Shown here: one piece after another, positions 5,597 to 12,037 of the stretch
How the letters are laid out: each line of letters starts with the position of its first letter
How positions within the stretch are numbered: the stretch's first letter is position 1
Virus record (IMG/VR): IMGVR_UViG_3300029267_000641
Location: 1 to 41,227 of that record
Direction: 5' to 3' (one strand)
DNA: 41,227 nucleotides
Source: a virus
Notes under the pieces: generated by a model
The model's input: the letters and a program-made list of their open reading frames with translations, nothing else
Told to the model about the DNA's origin: nothing
Database searches by the model: none
Program-made: the position numbers and the translations under genes

Positions 5597-5827
5597 ATGT
5601 GGATAAAGATAACACAGAACGACAGTGAGTTCTACATCAACCTCGACAACGTGACTAATATCAATATCCAGGGAAGTGGCATATACGTATCGTTCTGCCA
5701 CGCTGCAACACAGTTGCATCATGTAGGTGACCAATTCGAGATGTATTGGAACTCGTTGTACTTCAAAAGGGAAGACGTCAGCGACGACGTACTACAAGCA
5801 ATCAAAGATCAGGTAATCGCAGAATGA
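5597..5827 (+). CDS. Hypothetical protein, 76 aa
   Basis: ATG 5597 follows AAAGGAGGCTAGTC. The first 60 residues are beta-rich (MWIKITQNDSEFYINLDNVTNINIQGSG) and the last 18 form a helix. The pattern of a small strand-rich domain with NLDNVT resembles a PH-like fold (inference). It overlaps the next gene by 4 nt (ATGA). Confidence 0.55.
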   Translation: MWIKITQNDSEFYINLDNVTNINIQGSGIYVSFCHAATQLHHVGDQFEMYWNSLYFKREDVSDDVLQAIKDQVIAE

Positions 5828-6021
5828 AACGCGGTGCTTATCGACCACGCACGACGGACGAACAGGCGGCACGAATTCTCAAGCTGAAGAAGCAAGGACT
5901 ATCGAGCGCCGTGATTCGACGTCGCCTTAACTTGCCTTATTGGACTGTTGATAGGGTGATAAAAGAAGAAAGGAAAAAGCAAGATGGCAAAGGTATTCGT
6001 GGTAAACAAGGGGTGCCATGA
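5824..6021 (+). CDS. Small HTH DNA-binding protein, 65 aa
   Basis: The start is ATG 5824, overlapping the previous TGA; the frame stays open to 5746 but that part is the previous gene. Residues 11-48 (TTDEQAARILKLKKQGLSSAVIRRRLNLPYWTVDRVIKE) read as a helix-turn-helix like the HTH of resolvases and transposases. Basic overall. It could be a regulator. Its last 38 nt overlap the next gene. Confidence 0.6.
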   Translation: MKRGAYRPRTTDEQAARILKLKKQGLSSAVIRRRLNLPYWTVDRVIKEERKKQDGKGIRGKQGVP

Positions 6022-6325
6022 CCACTCGGACGCTGAGAGATTCGGAGAACTTGTGTTCCTTTCTGAAGGTTCTATCAATCGCTACGCAGTGGCCAATATG
6101 TATAGGGAGTTCGTTCGACACCTGGAGAAGTCGAAGAAAGAAGACTTCATTCTAATCACCGGACTGTCTGTGATGTCGTCCGTCGCCTGTTCTATATTTG
6201 CACGGCTGCATGGACGGTTGAATCTACTGCTGTACAAGGCATCACGGACGCCCGGCGCGAACGGACATTATATCGAGCGGACAATGATGATCGACGAGTT
6301 ACTTAAGAAAGGAGGTGAACCATGA
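5984..6325 (+). CDS. Conserved phage hypothetical protein, 113 aa
   Basis: ATG 5984 follows AAAGGAAAAAGCAAG. The sequence starts MAKVFVVNKGCHDHSDAERF and has a hydrophobic core with FILITGLSVMSSVACSIFARL and LNLLLYKASR, an alternating strand/helix pattern. I recall similar proteins in many phages, beginning MAKVFVVNKGGHD, with unknown function. It overlaps both neighbours by a few bases, with the next ribosome site (AAAGGAGGTG) inside its end. Confidence 0.65.
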   Translation: MAKVFVVNKGCHDHSDAERFGELVFLSEGSINRYAVANMYREFVRHLEKSKKEDFILITGLSVMSSVACSIFARLHGRLNLLLYKASRTPGANGHYIERTMMIDELLKKGGEP

Positions 6326-6597
6326 AATATTCGCTGATAATCATACTACTTCTTTGGACTGCCTTTTGCATCTTTAAGCTCAGCAACATGCACGGGGACA
6401 TCCAGCTCCTACGTACTCAGCTTGGCGAAGTCGTAGAGATTCAAACAATGCAAGTAAAGGTCACGCAAGGTAATCAAAGATGTATTGCCGACCTCATTAA
6501 GTCAACCAAGAGCCTGGCAGAAGTAATAAAAGTGCTAGAAAGGAGAACAAGATATGGACTATCCGATACCTTATCACCCGACGTGGGAGGTAGTTGA
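6322..6597 (+). CDS. Membrane-anchored coiled-coil protein, 91 aa
   Basis: ATG 6322 follows a near-perfect ribosome site (AAAGGAGGTGAACC). Residues 2-19 (KYSLIIILLLWTAFCIFK) form one membrane span, followed by a long amphipathic helix (about 24-75). This topology fits an inner-membrane spanin-like or accessory protein, but it has no partner here and sits among replication genes, so a lysis role is only a guess. The last 44 nt overlap the nuclease gene. Confidence 0.55.
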   Translation: MKYSLIIILLLWTAFCIFKLSNMHGDIQLLRTQLGEVVEIQTMQVKVTQGNQRCIADLIKSTKSLAEVIKVLERRTRYGLSDTLSPDVGGS

Positions 6598-7555
6598 TCC
6601 GTCGAAGTTGGACGACTACATCCGCTGTCCACGACAATATTTCTACGAGCACATGCTCGGGTGGAAAGGCGAAGCCCCGAACAATCATCTTGAGTTCGGT
6701 CAGGCTTGGCATCTGGCTATGGAGCATCTCCTATTGAACGGCTATGGTGCCGAGTCAATCTGGGAGGCGCAGCAGTTACTTGAGCAACACTACAGACAAA
6801 ACTTTCCAGAAGAACTAGACGAACTGTTCGAACCCAAAACACCAGACCGTGCGGTGCTTGCACTCGTCGAGTACACCAAAAAGTACAAGAACGACTTCGA
6901 CAACATTGAGGTGCTTTACACTGAGATTGCTGGAACCGTGCCGATCAGTGATAGCAAGGTTATGTTCTTCCGAATGGACGACATCCTTCGACATAGAAAA
7001 GAGGGCTACTACTTTTCCTTTGAGCATAAGACGAGGGGAGGTACTTACTCAAACCAGTGGGCTATTCAGTGGCCATTGAGCACACAAATCGGAACGTATA
7101 TTCACTCGCTCTATTGTCTTTATCCACAAGACCAGGTGCGTGGCGTGATGGTAAACGGTGCGTTCTTCAAGAAAACAAAGTCACCGCTGTTTGAGTTTGA
7201 ACGAATTCCAGTTTGGAAACTTCCACACCAGATGCAAACGTGGTACGAGACTACAAGCCACTGGGTTCGCTCACTTGAGGAGGATACAACTCTGCTTTCG
7301 TATGAGAACGACCGACAGAACATCATGCGCTCGTTCCCAATGCGACCGGTTTCTTGCAGCGACTTCTTCGGCTGTCCGTTCCATGACTTCTGTCTGGCAT
7401 GGCCTAACCCACTTCAGCATTGTGACGTTCCTCCGCTCGGTTTCAAGATCGACTTCTGGGACCCTCGTGACGAAGGAATGCGACACCAGATGGAGTTCAA
7501 ACCACTAACGATGATAGAAGAAATGATTAAGGAATTGGAGAGGACTAATGAGTAG
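6554..7555 (+). CDS. PD-(D/E)XK nuclease with likely Fe-S cluster (RecB/Cas4-like), 333 aa
   Basis: ATG 6554 follows AAAGGAGAACAAGAT. An N-terminal SKLDDYIRCPRQYFYEH (C25), G-x-x-x-H at 49-53, D142-D143, E157-H-K159 (the ExK catalytic pair) and Q178-x-x-x-Y182 define the RecB-type nuclease fold. C268, C274 and C280 near the C-terminus can join C25 in a 4Fe-4S cluster, as in AddB and Cas4. It probably processes DNA ends and pairs with the Sak4-like ATPase downstream for recombination or replication. The length is typical. Confidence 0.8.
   Translation: MDYPIPYHPTWEVVDPSKLDDYIRCPRQYFYEHMLGWKGEAPNNHLEFGQAWHLAMEHLLLNGYGAESIWEAQQLLEQHYRQNFPEELDELFEPKTPDRAVLALVEYTKKYKNDFDNIEVLYTEIAGTVPISDSKVMFFRMDDILRHRKEGYYFSFEHKTRGGTYSNQWAIQWPLSTQIGTYIHSLYCLYPQDQVRGVMVNGAFFKKTKSPLFEFERIPVWKLPHQMQTWYETTSHWVRSLEEDTTLLSYENDRQNIMRSFPMRPVSCSDFFGCPFHDFCLAWPNPLQHCDVPPLGFKIDFWDPRDEGMRHQMEFKPLTMIEEMIKELERTNE
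7525..7551 (+). repeat. 27-bp direct repeat copy 1
   Basis: Starts GATTAAGGAATTGG and ends GGACTAATGA. It holds the end of the nuclease gene and the ribosome site and start of the 7548 gene. Copy 2 at 7764-7790 differs at one base and serves the 7787 gene. Confidence 0.8.
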
Positions 7556-7745
7556 AGCAACCAAGGGCCTCATAGTAGCGGAGGCTTACTTTGAGTATTT
7601 TTGTAAGGACTGCTTACAGCTACGTCTCTGTTGTGATAGTCCAGAAAGGTCTCATTGTGGAGCCTGTGGAAGTACTAACATTACAAAAGGCGAGATTTGT
7701 ACCTTAGATAAAGAGGCCCTAATAAAGGAGCATAGTAATAAGTAA
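7548..7745 (+). CDS. Zinc-finger small protein, 65 aa
   Basis: ATG 7548 overlaps the nuclease stop and follows GGAGAGGACTA. C19-K-D-C22 and a later C-G-A-C (about 37-40) form two C-x-x-C pairs of a treble-clef or ribbon-like zinc site; other cysteines (C28, C29) are nearby. The gene is flanked by 27-bp direct repeats carrying ribosome sites, as if inserted between the nuclease and the ATPase. Role unknown. Confidence 0.6.
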   Translation: MSRATKGLIVAEAYFEYFCKDCLQLRLCCDSPERSHCGACGSTNITKGEICTLDKEALIKEHSNK

Positions 7746-7763
7746 TAGAAGAATCCAAGCTAC

Positions 7764-7790
7764 GATTAAGGAATTGGAGGGGACTAATGA
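7764..7790 (+). repeat. 27-bp direct repeat copy 2
   Basis: Same as 7525-7551 with one A-to-G change. A shared ATAGAAGAA lies just upstream of both. The repeat unit is 239 nt, exactly one small gene. Confidence 0.8.
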
Positions 7791-8581
7791 ATGACCAAGA
7801 AATTATGGAGGAGGCACGCAAGGTGCAAGAGTTCTACAACAATGACCCTAAACAAAAATCTTTCAAGGCGTTAATCCTTGGCGAGTTGGGCACGGGCAAG
7901 ACGTTCATAATGCGTACTGCTCGCAAGCCCGTTCACATTGATTCGTTCGATCCGGGTGGCACGAAGTGCTTACGCGACGAAGTCGCTCGTGGTGAAGTCA
8001 TTGCCGATACGCAGTACGAGGCTGAAGATCGTCTCGAACCGTGGGCATACCAAGCATGGAAAACTAACTTCGAACGTCGGCGTGCGATGGGATACTTTGA
8101 CAAGGTCGGTACTTATGCGATTGACTCAGCAACGTCATGGGCCGAAGCGATCATGAATCGTATCCTGCAAAAGGCTATGATTCCAGGCCAGCCACCACGT
8201 TTTACCAAGGACTACACACCACAGAAAACTGAAATCTTCAACATGCTATCACGGTGTTTGTCTTTGCCGTGCGACTTCATTCTCACTGGCCACCTTGAGC
8301 AGTACGAGGATGCGATCGACAGTGCCATCCGTTATCGTTTTATGGTTACTGGCAAAGGCACCGTAATAATACCGACGAAGTTCGACGAAATCTACGTCAT
8401 GGTTCCGAAGGAGACCAGCGAAGGTGTCAACTATCGTCTGTTAACTAAAAACACTGGGACTTACACGGCTCGGTCTCGGTTGGCGAAGGGAGGGGCGTTG
8501 GAAACGTACGAGAAGCCGGACTTAAAAAACATCCTTCACAAGGCAGGGATGAACACAGAAGACAAACCTTTATTGAAGTAA
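7787..8581 (+). CDS. Sak4-like RecA-family ATPase (AAA_24 type), 264 aa
   Basis: ATG 7787 follows GGAGGGGACTA. Walker A is G32-E-L-G-T-G-K-T39; Walker B is about residues 108-114 (GTYAIDS with D113). The length and the HLEQYED and GKG segments fit the phage Sak4/AAA_24 proteins, single-strand annealing ATPases that help recombination with a phage SSB partner. The next gene looks like that partner. It acts in the cytoplasm on ssDNA. No membrane or extra domains. Confidence 0.75.
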   Translation: MNDQEIMEEARKVQEFYNNDPKQKSFKALILGELGTGKTFIMRTARKPVHIDSFDPGGTKCLRDEVARGEVIADTQYEAEDRLEPWAYQAWKTNFERRRAMGYFDKVGTYAIDSATSWAEAIMNRILQKAMIPGQPPRFTKDYTPQKTEIFNMLSRCLSLPCDFILTGHLEQYEDAIDSAIRYRFMVTGKGTVIIPTKFDEIYVMVPKETSEGVNYRLLTKNTGTYTARSRLAKGGALETYEKPDLKNILHKAGMNTEDKPLLK

Positions 8582-8591
8582 GGAGGTTCCT

Positions 8592-8993
8592 ATGGGATCA
8601 TTACTTGACATTGGCGAAGGCGTCGCTGACGCTCCGGAGCCAAAGACAGTTCCGGCAGACACGGAGTACAAGCTCCGTATCATTGACTGTCGGCAAGAGC
8701 TCGATAAGAACGAAGAGCCCTACATTCTGCCTCGCTTTGAGGTGGTGGATGAGCCACTGGCGAAAGACTTTACGAAGTTCCTTCGCTTGCCTCATGAAGG
8801 TCTCGACGAGAAGGGAAAAGTGCGAGCTCGTTCAGCACTGCGGATTTTTCTTGAAGCCTTTAGTTTACCTACTTCCGGCCAGATTGATCTTGAGGACATG
8901 AAGGGCAAAACCGGATGGGGGATTCTTGGCATCGAGGACAACGAGCAGTATGGTGAGCAGAACTACGTCAAGAAGTTCGTTCAACCTAAATAA
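8592..8993 (+). CDS. OB-fold ssDNA-binding-like partner of Sak4, 133 aa
   Basis: ATG 8592 follows TAAGGAGGTTCCT. It is strand-rich (TEYKLRIIDCRQEL...EPYILPRFEVVD) and acidic at the N-terminus. It ends with GWGILGIEDNEQYGEQNYVKKF, a motif shared by the small phage proteins that sit next to Sak4-like ATPases. Those proteins have an OB-type fold and probably coat ssDNA. Function by context and pattern, not by a catalytic residue. Confidence 0.6.
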   Translation: MGSLLDIGEGVADAPEPKTVPADTEYKLRIIDCRQELDKNEEPYILPRFEVVDEPLAKDFTKFLRLPHEGLDEKGKVRARSALRIFLEAFSLPTSGQIDLEDMKGKTGWGILGIEDNEQYGEQNYVKKFVQPK

Positions 8994-9000
8994 GCGTGAC

Positions 9001-9107
9001 GAGTGAAGCAGGCTGACTGAAGGACAGGTCAGACTACCGGGGAGGACATGGTACCACCTCCTTATAAATATCGTCCCATAGATTTTCGGTGGTTCCCTGC
9101 TTCACTT
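9001..9107 (+). promoter_or_regulatory. Structured leader with a long-range 11-bp stem
   Basis: The gap 8994-9155 holds AGTGAAGCAGG (9002-9012) and CCTGCTTCACT (9096-9106), a perfect 11-bp inverted repeat about 83 nt apart. Inside are CTGAC/GTCAG (9013-9017/9028-9032) and GGAGG/CCTCC (9041-9045/9057-9061). The 3' half TCACTT is also the left arm of the palindrome at 9103-9129, so the two structures exclude each other. This looks like an attenuator-type leader for the 9156 gene (inference). Confidence 0.5.
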
Positions 9108-9129
9108 CGTTCAAATTATGAACAAAGTG
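9103..9129. promoter_or_regulatory. 27-bp palindromic element, copy 1
   Basis: Left arm CACTTCGTTCAAA, centre TT, right arm ATGAACAAAGTG. It shares the plan of the copies at 15,873, 23,308 and 34,661. It lies 12 nt upstream of the GGGAGGA ribosome site of the 9156 gene. The ribbon-helix-helix-like product of that gene is a candidate binder (inference). Confidence 0.75.
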
Positions 9130-9155
9130 AAATGGCTGTGAAGGGAGGAGATCAA

Positions 9156-9395
9156 GTGGCTGAAAAATCTTACCGACCGCGCCTTTCAATTGAAATCTCG
9201 AGCCAGCAGCATGACGCACTAGCTCGCCTCATTCCGTGGGGCGTGAAGAATGCACTATTCTCGGTGATAGTAGACGACGTCATCGAGCGACTGGAACGAC
9301 ATGGCCATAAGTTCATAGCCATCATACTCGACCATAAACTTAAGCTCGAGGACTACACTCGATTCGGAGAGGAAGAAGATGGCAACGATAAATGA
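9156..9395 (+). CDS. Ribbon-helix-helix-like protein, 79 aa
   Basis: The start is GTG 9156, 5 nt after GGGAGGA; the frame is open to ATG 9048, but that part runs through the palindrome and structured leader and lacks a suitable ribosome site. The sequence SYRPRLSIEISSQQHDALARLIPWG, then FSVIVDDVIERLERHG, fits one strand plus two helices of a dimeric DNA-binding RHH protein. It may be a regulator that acts on the palindromes, including the one in its own leader. Overlaps the next gene by 17 nt. Confidence 0.55.
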   Translation: MAEKSYRPRLSIEISSQQHDALARLIPWGVKNALFSVIVDDVIERLERHGHKFIAIILDHKLKLEDYTRFGEEEDGNDK

Positions 9396-9591
9396 CTTAG
9401 GCATATCAATCTCGGAGGCCTCGGACGACGAGCTTCTCGAGCGGTTGAGAGCGTTGCGATTTTCTCGTCGCACGCACAAACCAACACGCACGCGGAAGCA
9501 GGCTACGCCGAAGGCGGGTGCAAAGAGCATGACGCGAGAACAAACGAAGGCACTAATAGCGGAACTTGAGGAGTTGATGAATGAGAGTTGA
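9379..9591 (+). CDS. Small basic hypothetical protein, 70 aa
   Basis: ATG 9379 follows GGAGAGGAAGAAG. The N-terminus is acidic-helical (TINDLGISISEASDDELLER), then an Arg/Lys/Thr-rich middle (RFSRRTHKPTRTRKQATPKA), then a helix. The basic stretch suggests nucleic-acid binding. No family recognised. It ends with TGA 9589-9591, overlapping the ParB-methylase gene by 11 nt. Confidence 0.55.
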   Translation: MATINDLGISISEASDDELLERLRALRFSRRTHKPTRTRKQATPKAGAKSMTREQTKALIAELEELMNES

Positions 9592-10918
9592 CATTGTGAA
9601 GATCGATCGAATAGCCGGTGTCGGTCGCGCTCGTGAGGATATGGGAGACTTGTACGAGCTTGCACGCTCGATCAAGGAAAAGGGACTAATTCAACCGCTC
9701 GCGGTGGAGGATAACGAGGATGAAACATACAATCTTCTTGCCGGTGGGCGACGACTCGAGGCCTGCAAACTTGCAGAGCTTGAGCTCGTGCCGGTCAGAA
9801 TTTACGATCATGGCCTGTCCGGTCTCGAACGAAAGTCAATTGAGCTTGAGGAAAACATCCGACGCAAGGACCTTACGTATCAGGAAGAAGTTTATCTCAC
9901 GCGTGAGATCCACCGACTCCAGGTTCAAATCCACGGCGAGCCACACCAGGGCGCACGCACCGACCTTGAGTACATTGCCGCTGGTGGTGGACATAGTCTA
10001 CGTGACACTGCTAACATGCTCGGACGAGCTGTTGGCGGTGTGTCGGAAGACGTTAGACTGGCGGACGCGATGGAGGTGCTGCCTGAAGCTGGATGGGACA
10101 AGTGTAAAAACAAATCTGAAGCGATGCGGTTGCTTGACCGTATTGAAGAATCTGAAATCCGTCGTGAGCTTTCGGAGCGAGCAGTGAAAGCGGCCAAACG
10201 AAAGGACACAAAGCTAGCTGATCTTTATTTGGTCGGTGATTTTTTCGAGCTTGTGAAGAACGTTCCTGACGGAATCATGGACATCGTTGAGGTCGATCCA
10301 CCTTATGGTATTGATCTAACGAAAGTTAAGAAAAACAATCTTGAGATCAAACTTGATACCAGCTACGTGGACGTACCAAGCAAGGAGTACGTCGCGTTCC
10401 TTGAGCACGTCGCCGCGGAGTGCTGGCGGATAATGAACGATCACTCGTGGCTAGTTTTCTGGTTCGGGCCAGAACCGTGGTTCGAGCCAGTCTTCCAAGT
10501 TCTAACCAACCAAGGCTTTCGTGGCAGACGCATGCCTGGAATCTGGTTGAAGTCAGGTATGGGCGGGCAGACTTATCAACCAGACATTTACCTTGGCAAT
10601 TTGTACGAAATGTTCTTCTATATGTACAAGGGTGACGGCTGCATTACGTCCGGAAAGCGTGGACGTTCGAACGTATTCCCTTATGCTGTGGTTCCTCCCC
10701 AATACAAGATTCATGACACCGAACGACCGATCCCACTAATGGAGGAGATACTCTCTACGTTTGCCTACGAGGGTGCACGACTCTTTGTGCCCTTCGCTGG
10801 AAGCGGGAATACTATTCGTGCAGGACTGAATCTTAACATGTCACCGCTCGGTTGTGATGTTGGACAGGAGTACAAGGAGAACTACGTACTTCGGCTTGTA
10901 GCCGACGGACTAATGTAA
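9581..10918 (+). CDS. ParB-like domain fused to DNA methyltransferase, 445 aa
   Basis: Residues 1-110 carry ParB-box hallmarks: IKEKGLIQPLAV at 31-42, LLAGGRRLEA at 52-61 and ENIRRKDL at 91-98. Residues about 210-445 are an N6-adenine or N4-cytosine methyltransferase: motif IV D239-P-P-Y242-G and, after it, the SAM-binding F405-A-G-S-G409. This order is that of beta-class enzymes. Such fusions occur in other phages and prophages. It probably modifies phage DNA against host restriction and may use the ParB part for DNA binding. Start ATG 9581 follows GAGGAGTTGATGA. No target-recognition residues can be assigned. Confidence 0.85.
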   Translation: MRVDIVKIDRIAGVGRAREDMGDLYELARSIKEKGLIQPLAVEDNEDETYNLLAGGRRLEACKLAELELVPVRIYDHGLSGLERKSIELEENIRRKDLTYQEEVYLTREIHRLQVQIHGEPHQGARTDLEYIAAGGGHSLRDTANMLGRAVGGVSEDVRLADAMEVLPEAGWDKCKNKSEAMRLLDRIEESEIRRELSERAVKAAKRKDTKLADLYLVGDFFELVKNVPDGIMDIVEVDPPYGIDLTKVKKNNLEIKLDTSYVDVPSKEYVAFLEHVAAECWRIMNDHSWLVFWFGPEPWFEPVFQVLTNQGFRGRRMPGIWLKSGMGGQTYQPDIYLGNLYEMFFYMYKGDGCITSGKRGRSNVFPYAVVPPQYKIHDTERPIPLMEEILSTFAYEGARLFVPFAGSGNTIRAGLNLNMSPLGCDVGQEYKENYVLRLVADGLM

Positions 10919-11223
10919 TGCACATTATAGACGCAGTTTGCAAGAGCCATAAGGGCCTGGCCAAACGTCGATCCGTTCGTTGGCCATTTACTACCTACAT
11001 CTCAGACGGTTTACTCGAGGGCATTGCTCTCGTTCCTGGCAAGCCTCCTCGCACTGCCCGCCACGAGGAGCTGGTCGGGTTTCTGGACTGGGAACCTATC
11101 ATGAAAGGAGATCAATATGACACCTACACAATTCAAGAAAGTAGTGAACCTTCAACTCAAGAGGTGCAGAGAAGTCCTCGATCAAAGGGAACAGTACTAC
11201 GGTACCGACGACGACAGACTTGA
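10918..11223 (+). CDS. Small phage protein, possibly DUF2829/Tad2-like, 101 aa
   Basis: ATG 10918 overlaps the methylase stop (TAATG). The first 65 residues read MHIIDAVCKSHKGLAKRRSV, WPFTTYISDGL, then HEELVGFLDWEPI. That is close to the plan of DUF2829 proteins (N-terminal helix, GKK-x-R-R, W, then ...DLLADDWEV), which include the Thoeris inhibitor Tad2. The match is weak. The last 35 codons overlap the next gene by 107 nt, so the functional domain probably ends near residue 67 and the tail may be dispensable. Confidence 0.45.
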   Translation: MHIIDAVCKSHKGLAKRRSVRWPFTTYISDGLLEGIALVPGKPPRTARHEELVGFLDWEPIMKGDQYDTYTIQESSEPSTQEVQRSPRSKGTVLRYRRRQT

Positions 11224-11446
11224 CAACTTTCGACGCGTTGCCGTTAGCACACGTAACAGCACTAAACGCGTACTCATGACTATGGTTGGTAAGCAATGGG
11301 ACGCGTTGAACTCTGCCGCTGTTCGCGAGGCTGAAGGTGAGCAGGTGGGGTTGGCCGAGTGGAGCGAGTGGATAACGGACGTTATCAACTATATGCTTCT
11401 CCTCAAAGGCATGGTCTTTGACGACTTTGAGCCAATTGAGGAATAA
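11117..11446 (+). CDS. DUF1599-like (nucleotide-modification-associated) protein, 109 aa
   Basis: ATG 11117 follows AAAGGAGATCAAT. YYGTDDDRLDNFRRVA, MVGKQWDAL and WITDVINYMLLLKGMVFD match the all-alpha DUF1599 type (YG-x-x-D-D-R-L-x-N-F, K-x-W-D, D-x-I-N-Y), related in plan to MazG-type NTP pyrophosphohydrolases. It sits directly before dCMP deaminase, consistent with a role in the nucleotide pool. No measured activity is assumed. Confidence 0.6.
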   Translation: MTPTQFKKVVNLQLKRCREVLDQREQYYGTDDDRLDNFRRVAVSTRNSTKRVLMTMVGKQWDALNSAAVREAEGEQVGLAEWSEWITDVINYMLLLKGMVFDDFEPIEE

Positions 11447-11458
11447 GGAGGACGACGG

Positions 11459-12037
11459 ATGACTAACTCATGGAAGTGGGACGAGTACTTTCTCGGCATA
11501 TGCGATCGTGTTGCAGCACATTCCAAGTGTCGGTCACGTCAGATCGGGGCCATCCTTGTGCGTGACAAAGTAATAATCTCAACCGGTTACAATGGTCCAC
11601 CGCGAGGTTTTCCAGAGTGTCCAGAGCGTTGGCAAGATGGAAATGATGTTCTCGCTTACGAAGCTGGTGCCTTGTCGAACCATTCCGATGCGTGTCCGCG
11701 TCGTGTGCTTGGCTATGGCTCTGGCGAACGTCTCGACCTCTGCCCTGCTGTACATGCAGAGGTCAACTGTGTCGCTTCGGCCGCCCGTGTTGGGGCCAGC
11801 GTAGTTAACACCGCGCTCTACATGAACGCTCAGATACCTTGTAGCCGTTGCCTTGGCGTCCTCATCGACGCTGGCGTTAGAACCATTGTGGTGACGTCGC
11901 TCGAACCGTATGACCAACTTTCCAGAGCGATCATTCATCATTCTAATTTAACCATCAGGGACTTCTTCGGTGAGTTCTATTCTCACAAGGGAGTTATAAA
12001 TCTACCAAAGGAGACAAGGGATGATACGAAAGCCTGA
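11459..12037 (+). CDS. Deoxycytidylate (dCMP) deaminase, 192 aa
   Basis: It converts dCMP to dUMP, the precursor of dTMP. The zinc site is clear: H99-A-E101 and P127-C128-S-R-C131, with the catalytic Glu at 101. The N-terminal SRQIGAILVRDKVIISTGYNGPPRG is the typical start of the family. It lies in the cytoplasm. ATG 11459 follows AAGGAGGACGACGG. No thymidylate synthase is seen nearby. The 192 aa length suits phage enzymes. Overlaps the polymerase gene by 17 nt. Confidence 0.9.
   Translation: MTNSWKWDEYFLGICDRVAAHSKCRSRQIGAILVRDKVIISTGYNGPPRGFPECPERWQDGNDVLAYEAGALSNHSDACPRRVLGYGSGERLDLCPAVHAEVNCVASAARVGASVVNTALYMNAQIPCSRCLGVLIDAGVRTIVVTSLEPYDQLSRAIIHHSNLTIRDFFGEFYSHKGVINLPKETRDDTKA

Noticed and set aside
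9048-9155. Longer N-terminus for the RHH-like protein
   Set aside because: It would run through the structured leader and palindrome, the spacing from GGAGG to that ATG is only 2 nt, and the GTG at 9156 has a well-placed GGGAGGA.
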